Part shown: piece by piece, positions 1 through 11,939 of the stretch | How positions within the stretch are numbered: position 1 is the first letter of the stretch | Layout of the letters: every line of letters begins with the position of its first letter | From: Epiperipatus broadwayi | Lineage: Eukaryota > Onychophora > Udeonychophora > Euonychophora > Peripatidae | Length of the DNA stretch: 64,000 nucleotides | Assembly: GCA_028023455.1 (NCBI GenBank) | Contig: JAQFVV010006709.1 | Span: forward strand, 372,001 to 436,000 | Direction of reading: 5' to 3' | The notes under the pieces: generated by a model | What the model saw: the letters and a program-made list of their open reading frames with translations, nothing else | Told to the model about the DNA's origin: nothing | Databases searched by the model: none | Translations under genes and position numbers: made by a program

Positions 1-945
1 AACTTCTAGCAAAAAGCAGTTCTTTATGCACTTATTTCCTGGTCTTGATTCAAGCAAATGTATGGTAGCAATAGTTCTATTACTGACTAATGTTGACTCA
101 TCCAATTGGAGGGGGAAATGTTTTTTGCACAAAATGTATAAAGGCAATACATTAATAAAATAGGTATACACTAAATTATAAATGAATGCTCTTAGAATTA
201 CCATTTAAAAATATACTCACTCTTCTTTTCAATAACAATATAATCCATTCATACAACGTTCTGAAATGGTTTTAATATAATAGAACATTGCTAATTTAAA
301 AAGTAAGCTATGACTGATTAGTAAATATCTAATTAAGGTTATGAGAAAAAATTAATTTGTGAATTCATTAACATAAACTGCAATAAAATAGTATTACTAA
401 TGCAATAAAAATACACTAAATTGATTATTCTATAAAATTTGTGAGTGTATAAATTTATATTTCTAACAAATTATCATAGACTATAAATATAATTTTACTC
501 ATCATGATATCATCGCATTATAAATCCAGTCTCGCTAACTGTAATTAAATCACAAATTTTATAATAATCTGTCTCTCAAATGAGACTATTGAAATTCTAC
601 TGGATAGCAAGTCTAAAGTTTGCCAGTAGTCTTTTATTACGCCAATTTAAGCACAAGAACTCAGCTTGAAGAATAAACTTCATTCGATTGAAATGAAAAA
701 AAAACTTTTTTGCTCTCCTATGCAAAAATATATTTCATTGCTATGAAATGTTCAATACTTAAGACATATACCAATCAAGATATCACTTTAACATATTGCT
801 GCAGTTAGTTTATTTCTAAAGTGTGCATTACCTATATGAAAATACTATTACAATGTTTGTGAACAGAAAGAATGAATCATTGTTATAATAGGCAAAAATA
901 CATTTTTAAAGCTGCAGTAAAACACACTAATATTTTTTTCATATT
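1..945. other. AT-rich DNA downstream of the zinc-finger gene
   Basis: No coding frame, RNA gene or recognisable repeat was seen here. It lies downstream of the minus-strand zinc-finger frame and may hold its 3' UTR. A TTTATT near 808 would read AATAAA on the minus strand and could serve as a polyadenylation signal, but this is only a hexamer match. Confidence 0.4.
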
Positions 946-2358
946 TCAAGATAGTAAAAGAGAAATGTTTACAACCTCCTGATTAGTAAAATGTTCATTT
1001 TCATGAGTTTCCCAATCACTTTTAACAAATGTTATGTAATCACACAATCGACAACTAAATACTTGTTTCATAGTTAAAGATTTCTTTGATGTATTTTTCA
1101 AGTTATTATAAAAAAGCCTTTGGTTTTTATAAAAAGGGGAATTAAAAGATTTGTCTTTGATATGTACACCATCACAAATTTTAAAATTATCTTTATTAGA
1201 AGTTTCAAATCCACATGAATTACTTTGAAAAGTTTGCTCGATGGTCTGGATTTTTAAATGAAAATTTCTGTCAAAATTTTTAAAATTACATTCATACAAA
1301 CTACACTGAAAAGTATTTTCTTTTGTATATGATGTTTTATGCCATTTTAATTTGTCTTTTAGAACAATCTTAGATTCACACAATCTACATTGAAAAGAAT
1401 TTTTTCCCATATGTGTTGTTGTTCTTTTGTGTTGTGCCAAATGTTCCTTTTGCGAAATCTTACATTTACACAATCTATACTTAAAACACTTCTTTCCTGT
1501 ATGTTTTCTTACATGCTGTCTTAAAGAGCTCTTTTGTGTAGTCTTGAATTCACACAAATTACAGATAAACAGTTTTTTTCCTATATGTCTTCTTTTGTGC
1601 AACGTTAACGTGGCCTTTCTTGCTGTTTTGTATTCACATGCACTGCATTTAAAAGGCTTTTCTCCTGTATGTGTTCCTTCATGAAGTCTTAAATTACTAT
1701 TTATAGCAGTGCTGTATTCACACAATCTACACTTAAATGGCTTTTCCCCTGTATGGGTTCGTTCATGCTGTCTTAAATAATATTTTTGTGCGGTGTTAAA
1801 GTCACACACACTACACTTAAATGGCTTTTCACCTGTATGTGTTAGTTCATGCTGTTTTAAATTATAATTTTCTGCAGTCTTGAATTCACATAAACTGCAC
1901 TTGAATGGCTTTTCCCTTGTATGTGTTCTTACATGCCGTCTTAAATGGCCCTTTTGTATAGTCCTGTATTCACACAAACTACACTTAAACAGGTTTTCTC
2001 CCGTATGTCTTCTTTGATGCAATTTTAAACTGTTCATTAGTGCCGTTTCATATTTACACAAACTACATTTAAATGGCTTTTCTCCTGTATGTGTTCTTTC
2101 ATGCCTCCTTAAACGTGCTTTTACTGCACATTTGTATTCGCATAAAGTGCAGTTAAACGGTTTTTCTCCTGTATGTGTTCTTTCATGCAATCTTAATCGG
2201 AATTTCCTTGCAGTCTTGAATTCACACAACCAACATTTAAATGGTTTTTCGCCTGTATGGGTTCTTTCATGTAGTTTTAAATGATTCTTATGCGCCGTTT
2301 TAAAATCACACAGGCTACATTTAAAAGGCTGTTTCACTGTATGTATTCTTTCATGCAT
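946..2358 (-). CDS. Tandem C2H2 zinc-finger protein (470 codons)
   Basis: Likely a sequence-specific nuclear DNA-binding protein. About eleven intact fingers of the form C-x2-C-x12-H-x3-H are visible: ten in a row from residue 14 to about 290, plus one isolated near the C terminus (CRLCDY...H...H). Most are joined by TGEKPFKC linkers and share a C-S-L-C-[DE]-[YF]-K-T-A pattern. Between about residues 295 and 400 the fingers are damaged: one has Tyr for the first Cys, one has Tyr for the last His, and two are barely recognisable. No KRAB, BTB or SCAN domain is present. The start used is an ATG inside a half-finger (HERIH), and the same frame continues upstream through two stops into more finger sequence, so the true 5' end is lost or lies in an exon not seen. 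It may be a decaying member of a finger-array family or the last exon of a larger gene. No specific gene name can be given. Confidence 0.8.
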   Translation of the reverse strand: MHERIHTVKQPFKCSLCDFKTAHKNHLKLHERTHTGEKPFKCWLCEFKTARKFRLRLHERTHTGEKPFNCTLCEYKCAVKARLRRHERTHTGEKPFKCSLCKYETALMNSLKLHQRRHTGENLFKCSLCEYRTIQKGHLRRHVRTHTREKPFKCSLCEFKTAENYNLKQHELTHTGEKPFKCSVCDFNTAQKYYLRQHERTHTGEKPFKCRLCEYSTAINSNLRLHEGTHTGEKPFKCSACEYKTARKATLTLHKRRHIGKKLFICNLCEFKTTQKSSLRQHVRKHTGKKCFKYRLCKCKISQKEHLAQHKRTTTHMGKNSFQCRLCESKIVLKDKLKWHKTSYTKENTFQCSLYECNFKNFDRNFHLKIQTIEQTFQSNSCGFETSNKDNFKICDGVHIKDKSFNSPFYKNQRLFYNNLKNTSKKSLTMKQVFSCRLCDYITFVKSDWETHENEHFTNQEVVNISLLLS

Positions 2359-2580
2359 CGTTAATCAGTTTTCTGCTACATTCTAATGTTTATCTCCTCC
2401 ATGTGTTCTTTCATGCAGCCTTAAGCTTCCCTTTTCTGCAGTCTTATATACACAATAACTACATTTAAAAAGTTTTCTCTTCTGTTTTTGTCTTTTGTGC
2501 AGTTTTCCCTTTCCATAACCTGTATGTGTTCATTCATGTCTTCTTATAGATCCTTTATAAAAACTTCAATTCACACCATG
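2359..2580 (-). pseudogene. Ruined zinc fingers upstream of the C2H2 frame
   Basis: Read in the same frame as the gene below it, this stretch encodes one complete finger (C-S-Y-C...H-E-R-T-H, about 2401-2463). It is followed by GGDKH, a TAG, a short piece, a TGA, and then the HERIH that opens the intact frame. Further upstream is the tail of another finger (RRHE, stop, THTG). The first half of one finger has been deleted. The array therefore once extended at least two fingers further toward its N terminus, and three in-frame stops now cut it. Confidence 0.7.
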
Positions 2581-5500
2581 TATAATCAATAACTTTTTTT
2601 ACTGTAATAGATTTTTCCATATAGTTTTAGCAAAAGCCATAGATATAATTATTTATCTTTCTTTTATGCTTTTGTCCATATTGTTTCTTGAATTTTGAAG
2701 TTACTCATTCTTTTACAGATATGCCTTTCATATGTTTTGGCAGTTCATTTTAATTACAAAAATTGACAAAGAAGTTGCCCATTTTTACAATACTACATTT
2801 TCATAAAGATGGTTATTTTTTGTGTAATATCATAAACAGTGATAAAATGTCTAAACAAACATTTTACAGCTGATATCACTTTAAATACTTTATTGAACAA
2901 ATGTTTTTAATCCAAAAACTTTATTTTCATTTTCTATTAACACATTTTGTGAACATTTATTTCTTTCATTCAAAGCTGCTTGACTTGTTTTAGTATTTCT
3001 TAATTTCATAACATTATGGTAAAAAAAAGTTAATTAATTCTGGAATCAATCTCTTTCATATTTCAATATGTTATTTTTATCAAATATCTTTTTTTCCCCA
3101 TGATGTAGACCTACACAAAACAGAAAATAAAAAGTTAATCACATTTCTTTACATGCATATGTCACCAATAAAGATAGTTTATAAAAAAGCTAAGATTATG
3201 AATTATAATTTTCACTGAAACATTCTTAAAATAAGCAACTCAGTTAACTTTTTTATCAGATGAAGCATTTAATATTATTATTGATTGAAATACTTATGTT
3301 TCTTTAATAAGCATTTCAAGAATTATTATTTAAAATCAAATTATTTATTCTTGCTTTACATAAAATCCAAGAAAAGATTGTAATCACATATATAATCTTA
3401 TAAACTATAAGCAGAAAATCGATCCAACATTAACTTATGTAATATTAACAGATTGGTAGATTATTAAAAAATTAGCTATTGATAGTTTTATTTTTTTAAA
3501 AGAAAAAGAACTCTATATGAATAATATTAATAGCGACATAAATCTGCGTATTTCAATTTGAATTCTACATAAGTTATCATTAGTTCCATGATCAACTTCA
3601 GAGAAAAAGTATGTATTTAATAAATGCAGTTTTACTACCTGTTATTTTGTAAACAAATAATGGAGAAGATACAAGCCTATCTGTATTTATTAATTAAATT
3701 GTATCTTCTCCATTAAACAGTATTTATTTATAAATTTTGAGAGCAGCAGTAAAAAATCCAAATTTTATTCCCACTATTTTAGGACTGACTATCTTTCTTA
3801 TGACACAGCTCCAACATTTCATAAAATAAGCACAAAGACATAAATATATAAAACAGCTAAAGAATTTAGGTATAAAAAATCTTAAATACAAAAGTATATC
3901 TTATTGTTTCTTTTATTTTTCCAAACTTCCCTTTGATACACAGTATTTATTATTTATTTGTTTTCATTAACAAAACTAAAAAATTGTGATAAACTTTACA
4001 TATACATATTGCAAACAATCAGAATGAGTCAACAACAAAATCATCACTAGAATGATTTAAATCACCACAACTCATTCCAACCCACATACTAATTCATTTT
4101 AATTAGGCTGTGATCTGGGAGAGATAGAGGCTTTTAGAATTAAATTATGACTATATGACTTCCCTGTGGCAAATAAGACACACAATGCAATATACATGTT
4201 GAATTAGAAATACTTTATTAGTAATACATTGTAAACAAAGAATGGGCTATTACTTAATTTGTTGCTAGACTCATTGAGGATAGTGGAAATTACATTAATT
4301 AGTAAGTGAATATGTCAAAGTTTAAATGTATAACAGATATATAAATAAAGGATCTTGGATGATAAACACAAGATCTGATCGTTGGGGCAGAGAGTTAATT
4401 AAGTAGTAAATATTATTAAAATAGATGATCACATAACTCATGATCATGACCCCTAAATACTGAAATATCAGACTTGGCTATATACAAATATAATGAAGGC
4501 AGTGCTGAGTTGCTAACATAATAAACAAATCCAACAAGAAGATAAAAGTTAGATTCCATGAATGTCCTTCAAAAATAAAGAATTTGAAGAGTTAAATGAT
4601 GTTTTGTATAGTAGAAACATTCTCAGAGATAAGCCCAGAAATAGATTACACCTAATAATATAAATTCCATGTAAGCTGCACTCAATAAATTCTAATGATT
4701 GACTTGTTGGAAAACCAATTAATTTTTTATATAGAAAACCCTACTGCATATACCTGAGAATAAATAATATCAATTTACAGTACAATCTTCCATCTATATA
4801 ACAAAACTTCCAATTCTTATCCTAACTAAAATGCATTAAAATATGAGACAAACATGATAAGAACAAATAATTCATTGTGTGAAACAATGAAACTAAAATA
4901 TCAAGAAGTAACAGTAGCATTAGAAAAAAACAATACTTATATAAGAATTACTTATGTACAAAAATATAAATATCAGCACTTCAGTAATTTAAATAAGCAA
5001 AGTTAAAGTTGTCAAATTCTTTCAACAACTCTTTATCCATATGAAAATTTAAGCCAAGCTTTTTATCATCCAGCTATTTTAAAAGGCCATATTAAATGAC
5101 TTAAGCAATACTCTACCACAAATATACATGTAAATCAATTCCCATTATAATTAATGTGATGTATATTAATGTAATCCAAAAATTAATGATGATAAAATAA
5201 TTTGCAAATGTAAGATATTTCATATGACTTAGATATTTAGATTATCTATAAATATAAAAAATAAATCATACCAGCAGGATTTGCTATATATTAGTGCTCT
5301 CTTTTTCCTTTTAAATATATCAAATACTATATATTACAGTGATCACGTCTGTATGAAAAATAAAAAAAGGAACTATAAACCTGTTTCACTGGAATAATTA
5401 AAATTTTCTGTAAAATTTGATATTAAAACAAATACATAGGCATAAAGGAGTTTCTGTCAATTGAAAATAAACCTAGATTCCTTTTTGAAGCACACTAATT

Positions 5501-6640
5501 CAATGGAATAGATTGAAATGTTTGTAAGTTTCAGATACTAAATAAGCAGCATTGAACATATCTTAGATTCTGCTCTCAAGAATAGGATAACAAATATTCC
5601 CATTGCATATGATTCTGTCATTGTACATATTATTATGTGATATTCATATGTAGACAAACACAGGCTATTCAGTAACATGTATAAGCTAGTTTGATGAATT
5701 TATTGGTTTTATTTCTGGACACTTCTTTTTAAAACAAAAATATCAGTTGAAATGTTTTGAAAGACATATAAATGTGGATGTGGAATATTTTTTAGATATT
5801 TATAATCATGATAGACAACAATAAATTATGGTCTTTAGTCCCAAGAGGCTGTAAAATTATTACTCCATGACAGCAGTTGGTAATGCTTTGATTGTTGGTA
5901 GTAAACTTGACATAAGGAAATTCAATGACAATCTTTAATTTAGATATCTACAACTGCACTTGAATTAATTGAAAAACTGTCTAGGAGTAAATGCTGGACA
6001 TTGCAAAGCTAGAAGATGAGTGACTTGATTCATGTACTTTATCAATAAGGCATAAATACTAAAATCACAAATGAATACACAATGGAAAAATAACATTGCG
6101 AAGATTGATACCATATCAATTTCACAGGCTAGATTATATATTTGACTTAATGGAAGATACCAAATGCAAAGAATTCAAGTTTATGTACCAATTAAGTTCT
6201 CATTTTGATGACAAAGTAGAGGATTTTTATATACATGTATAAAATACTTTTAACTAGATCAAATGTTTTTAAATTGTTATGAGAAACATTAATGCTTCAA
6301 TGGGTAAGCAACTGTATGATGATTGTACTGAGCATAAATTTGATTATAATGACAGGAAGGAGAGAGGATAAAGTTTAAAGGAAAACTAATTTATGAATGC
6401 ATAAAAAAAAAAATGCTAAGGAAATGAACATTAAAACATACAAATTAAGGTACAGCAGAATTGGATCTGACCAAATATATGTATTTATTTAAATATTGCA
6501 ATGTTTTCAATAGATTTAAGAGGAAATGATTTTGTCAATTAGTGACATATATGTGTAAATGTGGAACCAGACAGATGAAAACTATTAAAAAAGAAAGTTG
6601 ATATTCCTAACTTTCAGTAACCCTGCAATGAATTTAAATT
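2581..6640. other. 4 kb of AT-rich non-coding DNA
   Basis: No supported coding frame. The only clear structure is a perfect 16-bp inverted repeat at 3659-3714 with a 24-nt loop. The rest is AT-rich sequence with no recognised element. Confidence 0.4.
3659..3714. repeat. Perfect 16-bp inverted repeat (hairpin)
   Basis: AATGGAGAAGATACAA at 3659-3674 is matched exactly by its reverse complement at 3699-3714, with 24 nt between. It is too long to be trivial in this AT-rich background because each arm has mixed composition (GGAGAAG). There is no T-tract or gene next to it that would suggest a terminator. It may be the ends of a tiny deleted fold-back element. Confidence 0.6.
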
Positions 6641-6708
6641 GTAACTTGAAAATCAATCCCAAATATTATCAGACTTTGATAATGATTCAGATTGAATTGA
6701 AGTCAATA

Positions 6709-7290
6709 AAGATGTGATATGTTGGATTATCTCCATCATCAATGAGTAAATATTGAAGGTATAGAAAATTTTAACTTTATTTAAATTTTTCAAATACAAA
6801 CAACTTGTTAGTAATAACACACAAATAGACAACACAGGTTAGTAATTACATAACATTTCAAGTAATATTCTCCACTTTTCTTCAGGTGTTTCTTGCCTGA
6901 TATGCATGGTGACAGTATTCGCATAGAAGTTGAACTCGCACCTTTATATTCTTCAATATCAAATTTAAGGCAAACACTCTAACCAATTGAACTATTCTGT
7001 CCAAGCTCAGTTGGTTAAAGCATTTGCCTTAAATTCGATATTCAAGAATCTAATAGTGTGAGTTCAACCTCTATGTGAATACTGTCACTGAGCATATCAG
7101 GCCAGCAACACCTCAAGAAGAGTGGAAAATACTACTCGAAATGTTGGGTAATTACTAACCTATGTTGTCTATTTGTGTGTTTTTGCTAATAAGTTGTTTG
7201 TATTTGAAAAGTTTAAATAACGTTTAAAATTTTCTATACATTCAACATGCATTCACAGATAATGGAAATAGTTCAACATATCACATCTAA
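6709..7290. repeat. Fold-back pair of a tRNA-like SINE (about 290-bp arms)
   Basis: Left arm about 6709-6998 and right arm about 7000-7290 are near-complete inverted copies meeting at about 6999. The right arm begins with a tRNA-like block: an A-box-like GCTCAGTTGGTTAAAGC at about 7005-7021 and a B-box-like GAGTTCAACCTC at about 7060, a spacing typical of tRNA-derived SINE heads. The left arm holds the same block on the minus strand, so the two heads face each other at the centre. A further unit in each arm resembles a hammerhead core (minus 6850-6890, plus 7105-7145). Outer flanks share a short direct similarity (TCAATAAAGAT near 6702 and 7324). The likely origin is insertion of one SINE into or beside another in the opposite direction. 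Confidence 0.65.
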
Positions 7291-8420
7291 TAACATACCA
7301 TCATCCCAAACCTTCAGGTGAAATCAATAAAGATCTGCATGACAGATAATCTATATAAAAAAGCAGTTTACCAATAGTATAGTACAGTAAGACAATGCAT
7401 GATAAAATGAAGTAATATGAAAACTTTTAAAAATAAACTATTAAAACAAATGAATATTTAGAGTTTTATATACAAAAAAGAATTAATATAAAATATATAT
7501 TTGTGAATTGGTAAGGAAAATTATAGAAAAGAAAAAGTCCAAATAGCATAAAACAACACCTGAATAATGAAAAACATTATTGGAATTACAAAGTACTTCA
7601 AATATGAAGAGGTGAAATAGGCAATTAAATCTATTAAGGATAATTTTAGAAAAAGATGCAATATTTTTAATATTTAAAAAAAAAAAGAATGACAAAGTTC
7701 ATTATTAAATATATAAGAAATAAAGATATATCAGATGATTGGACGAATGTAGTAATTACCATTTTAAAAAGATGATAAGTGCATTGATGGCACAAGTATT
7801 CAAACTTGTGTAGTACTGATATTTTTCCCCCAGAAATATTAATCTAGAAAACTATTATAATAAGAACTTTAAAAATAAATTATGTAAATTAGCATAGCTA
7901 ATAAAAAGAGTGCAGCAGTCAGTTATATTGAAAACGAAAAAATGGCTGCCAAAATGCTGAACAGTAATAGTTTTAATAAATTGCTTACTGTTAAAATTCA
8001 GATGAAAAAAAATTCATAGATTTTAATTAAAATAGTAAATAAACTATTAGATGATTAATGAACTGTGAAGTTGGTTGGTAGTGTGTGAAATAAAATATTT
8101 TCACACAAAAAATATACTGTATTGAAATTCCCAAAAGTTAATGGGATTAATTATTGTTAGTAAAATAATTTTATTGTATATGTTCTATTGTTTAATAGTG
8201 CCTCAGCAAAGAGAAATAAACTTGCTGATATTTATTAATATTTTATTAGTATTTATTTATTTTCACTGGCACTGTTGGGAATAAGTCTCCTGTGAATATA
8301 GCAGATGGTGAAAATGAGTCTTAAAAACTTGCATGATGCATAAAATTAAGAGGAAAAAACTATATTTGAGAGGAAATACTGATAAAGAAAAATGATAGTT
8401 CCCATTGATGTGTGAGAATT
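7291..8420. other. Non-coding DNA before the gypsy relic
   Basis: No supported coding frame. If the gypsy element downstream had a 5' LTR it should be near 7.8-8.4 kb, but no matching copy was found on the 3' side, so no LTR is called. Confidence 0.35.
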
Positions 8421-8424
8421 TGAC

Positions 8425-9055
8425 ATTGGTAACTCCTCAGTGTGGAATTTATACCATTATATGAAGAACAGAAAATTGAAGAACATAAGCTTAATGTTTA
8501 GTGATGTTCTACAGATTGCTAAACAATTATGTGATCCCAAGATTCCAGAAATTGTACCAAACAGTGAATTAGTACAAAATCAATAAATATTTCCAGCTAA
8601 TGGTAACTAAAATAGCCTATTTGCATTTTCAAATGAAAAAACAAATTACCTTGAGAGAATTATCAACAGTGCTTGCACATTGGCCAGATTGTCAATCTGT
8701 GGCGGATTTAGAAAACATATTTCTGTATCAACTACTATATGGAATGTCAGACAACAATTTTAGAAAAACTCTACCATGTAAAATGGATATAACATATAGA
8801 ACAGCTATTGCAAAATATATAGCACATGAGATAACAACTGGTAACGCATTCAAATGTCAAAAAATAACAAATGAATTTAAAAATACCACAAACATATACA
8901 GTGTTAAGATGGATAAACCACCTAAAACATTCTTAAGAAATGAATTAACATGTTATTTCTGTGGAATTGTGTGCACAGAAAAGGGTATGCAAATAAAAAT
9001 CATCATTAAAATGCTGTATTTTTGGGATAAAAGGACACTTACCTCACATTAGCAG
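8425..9055 (+). pseudogene. Gag relic of a Ty3/gypsy-type retrotransposon
   Basis: The open part is 8600-9052 (150 codons), but similarity appears to start near 8440 in another frame (a D-V-L-Q-I-A-K-Q-L-C-D-P-type stretch). The middle resembles the gag of gypsy elements whose capsid region ends in a helix such as TYRTAIAKYIAHE. A zinc knuckle begins as C-Y-F-C-G near residue 117 but then runs into unrelated sequence, so the knuckle is truncated by a deletion. It lies directly upstream of pol remnants on the same strand, which supports the call. Gag would form the cytoplasmic particle that packages element RNA; this copy cannot. Confidence 0.6.
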
Positions 9056-9479
9056 GAAAAAGGAAAAAAATAAAAAAGACAAAACAAGCCTGAACTTTAA
9101 ATCAGAAGACAGAGCCTGTAGAAAAGTACAGATAAAGACATTAAGTGACTCAAATAAAGGCCAAATTGCACTCAATGTAAACAGGTAAAGTCTATATGGA
9201 AGTTATCAGCGGTGATGGGTTAGTGATTCTAACACTGAAGGAGTAAAATAAAATTAACATTAAATGCAAACAGTGAAAATAAATAAGACAAATGTAATGG
9301 CCATGAAAATAGAATAAAAATTTTCAAAAAAGTTTCTGTTCCAGTAAAAGTAAATCAAAAATTGTTTTACTGTTTATCATTAAACAGAGACAGTTCACTG
9401 CTCAGCTGAAACTGGTTCAGTCCATTAGGTATTTGTTTAAAATAATTAAGGTCCAATTACAAATGAAAGTTAGAACTGT

Positions 9480-9990
9480 ACTCTTCAGCTGTTTAAGCAT
9501 GAAATAACTGAATTAAAAATGTGACCAGTAGACATGGAATTAGTTAAAGATATGCAACCTCTAGAATGTAAACTACTTGAAGTTCCTTATGCTTTGAAAT
9601 GAAAAATTGAACTGACAATAGGAAATATGGTAAAAAAAGAAGTTATCACCTGTGGAAGATTCATCATGGGCTAATCCTGTGGTTGTAATAATAGTGCCGG
9701 ATGGGATTATTAATCTGTGCAGAGACTATCAAGTTACTATAAATAAATATATAATCAAGGGTGCTTATCCTGTACTAAGTACCCACAAAGTGTTAGCATC
9801 TTTCCTGAAAGTTTCTTTCTTTGCAAAGATAGATTTAACGTCAGCATTCCACCAGGTACTAGTTACAAACAAAACACAAAATGTTTGCCTTTATGTACCC
9901 ACATCAGTTTGTTTAAGGACAACAAATTACCTAGGGTATAAGTGGCTCCAAACACCTTTCAGGTGAAGATGGACATGTTATTGCTAAACA
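9480..9990 (+). pseudogene. Gypsy pol: reverse transcriptase N-terminal part
   Basis: The open stretch 9652-9966 contains, in order, the SSWANP(V) block that precedes RT domain 1, a PDG...CRDY block, INKYI...AYP, and motif A as K-I-D-L-T-S-A-F-H-Q, which has the catalytic Asp and the AFHQ typical of Ty3/gypsy RTs. Upstream from about 9480 the protease-RT junction can be followed with stops. Downstream the region that should hold the second catalytic Asp pair (9966-10070) is out of frame and eroded. The element would copy its RNA into DNA in particles; this copy is dead. Confidence 0.75.
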
Positions 9991-10071
9991 TAATCAGTTA
10001 TTTGCTATTTGTCTAGTCAAAAGAAGAGCTGGAAAAATGATTTATGGAAGTATGTTCAAAACAAAATAAAG

Positions 10072-10790
10072 TGGAAGCTAGATAAACAGTGCCCAATGCA
10101 TTTGGGCAACTGTGGAAATAAAATTTTTGGAACACATGATAAATAAGGATGAAAAGTTCCAGAACCTTGAGAAAGTGAGAGCTGTAAAAGCTGCTACTTC
10201 AAAAGTATGTCGACAATTTACAAGCTTTTCTGGAACTGTTGAATTTCTATGAAAGATTTCAAAGGGTAAATCACATATATTACCTCCATTGTATAAGTTC
10301 TTGCATAACAGAAAATGCTGGAAAAGAACAAATAAGCACAAAATAGCATAATAGAAAACCAAAAATTTATTAATGTCAGATAAACTCTTAGTGTATCACT
10401 GTATTGATGTGAATATGATGATTAATATAGATGTTGGGAATTTTAGAATTTAAGCTACTATCTCATATCAGTATGGTAAACATGGCCTTCCTATTGTTTA
10501 TGCCTCCAGAACATTATCATTAGCTAAAAAAATTCTCATCAGTTGGATAGGTAAGATCTGGCTATAATATTTGCAATAAAAAAATTCCATCAATACATAC
10601 ATAGATATAGTTTTAGAATATGTATGGATCATCATCCTTTACTTAAAATTTTCAAAAAGATAAAAAGTGTCGAAATATGCAAGCCAGAGACTTTTAAGAT
10701 GAATTTATATAAGAACAGCCTATGTCTAAATTAGTTTATGAGACAAAAAGAGATTGCATATGAGAATGCATTATGCAACTATCTGAGCTC
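10072..10790 (+). pseudogene. Gypsy pol: RT thumb and RNase H relic
   Basis: On the plus strand a CPMHLGNC start (near 10090) is followed by frame-broken remnants of the thumb and connection. Then come pieces matching the gypsy RNase H layout: an A-S-R-T-L-S-like stretch near 10507-10525 and a D-H-H-P-L-L-K-I-like stretch near 10628-10655. Many stops and small indels occur. The two minus-strand reading frames over this interval are shadows. The order RT, RNase H, integrase is that of Ty3/gypsy rather than Ty1/copia. Confidence 0.6.
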
Positions 10791-10974
10791 AATGAAAGTT
10801 TACAAAAGTAAACATGTTGGAAAAGTTGCTAAATGAACAAAGAGAGACTATGGATGTAGTAAGCTGAAGAATTTGATCTGAGAAAAAAGGCAAAAAAGTT
10901 GACCAAGTTTCATTGGTAGGGTCATTTGGAATGCTCATCAGTTTGTCAATCTGGAATGGGTGTACCCTGTCAAT

Positions 10975-11690
10975 TGATTGAGTGCTCAAAGATGTTACAT
11001 AAAGGACATCCTGGAGTAATACAGATCAAGGTACTCAAATGTTCATACATGTGGTGGTCTAAAATAAACAAAGAAATTGAATAGATTGTAAAAGCATGCC
11101 ATGATTGCAAATCTGTGGTTGATTTACTGAGAAAAATTTACAAAACATGGATAGAGGCCAAGAAATTATGGAAATATATCCATATAAATTATGCAGAACT
11201 CTGAATGAACATCTAATATTAATAATAGTAAATTCATACAGTAGATGAACAGAGTAAAAGCATGTGAAAACTATGAGTACTAAATGAACTATTAAAGCCC
11301 TATAACTATTTACCATTCATGGATATCCTGAGATCCTGGCATATATAAAGGAACACAGTACATTTCTGTGGATTTTGAAAACAATTTAATAGATAATAGC
11401 GTTCATCATGTTCTTACTTCAGCCTATCACTCAGCCTCTAACCCTCTTGCAGAAAAGGCAGTCCAAAGTTTGCAATAAGGCTTCAGGAATATAAAAGTTA
11501 CAAATATAAAAAAAACACTATATTCTATCAGTATTTTATCCCTAACAGACATGTTGTCAAGTAGAAAATGTCATACTCATTTATATAAGCTTTTACCTGT
11601 AAAAAGATATAAGCTTTTACCTGTAGAAAGATTTTCTAGGAAAGAAACATACAATGCAAACTTTGCAAAATTTAATCAATGAAGCTGTAT
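10975..11690 (+). pseudogene. Gypsy pol: integrase relic
   Basis: The H-K/G-H-P-G block and Y-x-W-W block are readable at about 10998-11055, followed by a C-H-D-C pair, giving the HHCC zinc domain. Next come I-H-I-N-Y-A-E (core start, near 11180), a damaged stretch around the second Asp, and H-H-V-L-T-S-A-Y-H-S-A-S-N-P-L-A-E-K-A-V-Q near 11405-11465, which carries the Glu of the D,D-35-E site. Stops interrupt it at several points. No polypurine tract or LTR could be fixed downstream, and a separate hairpin repeat begins at 11940. Confidence 0.7.
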
Positions 11691-11939
11691 ATAGTTCCTT
11701 TTTTTTAAGTTAAAAAAAAATGTAAAGCTAAACCTTTAGTTTACAATTAAAGATGTAAAAAATATTTCATGTTTCTTTTTCATATCATTGGAAATAATAT
11801 GTTGTTTTGTTTTCGGGATTTGAAGTTTGGTATTACACAAGCTGGTGGTTTACACTGGCACAAAGTGCCATAATTAAAATTCACAAAAAGCACAGCATTA
11901 AAAACTAACAACTATCTGCTTTTAATAAAATAATAAAAC

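Noticed and set aside
1427-1684. Plus-strand open frame across the zinc-finger gene
   Set aside because: It is the reverse-strand shadow of the repetitive finger sequence.
10078-11316. Minus-strand open frames over 10078-10362, 10789-10989 and 11059-11316
   Set aside because: They lie opposite gypsy RNase H and integrase motifs readable on the plus strand.
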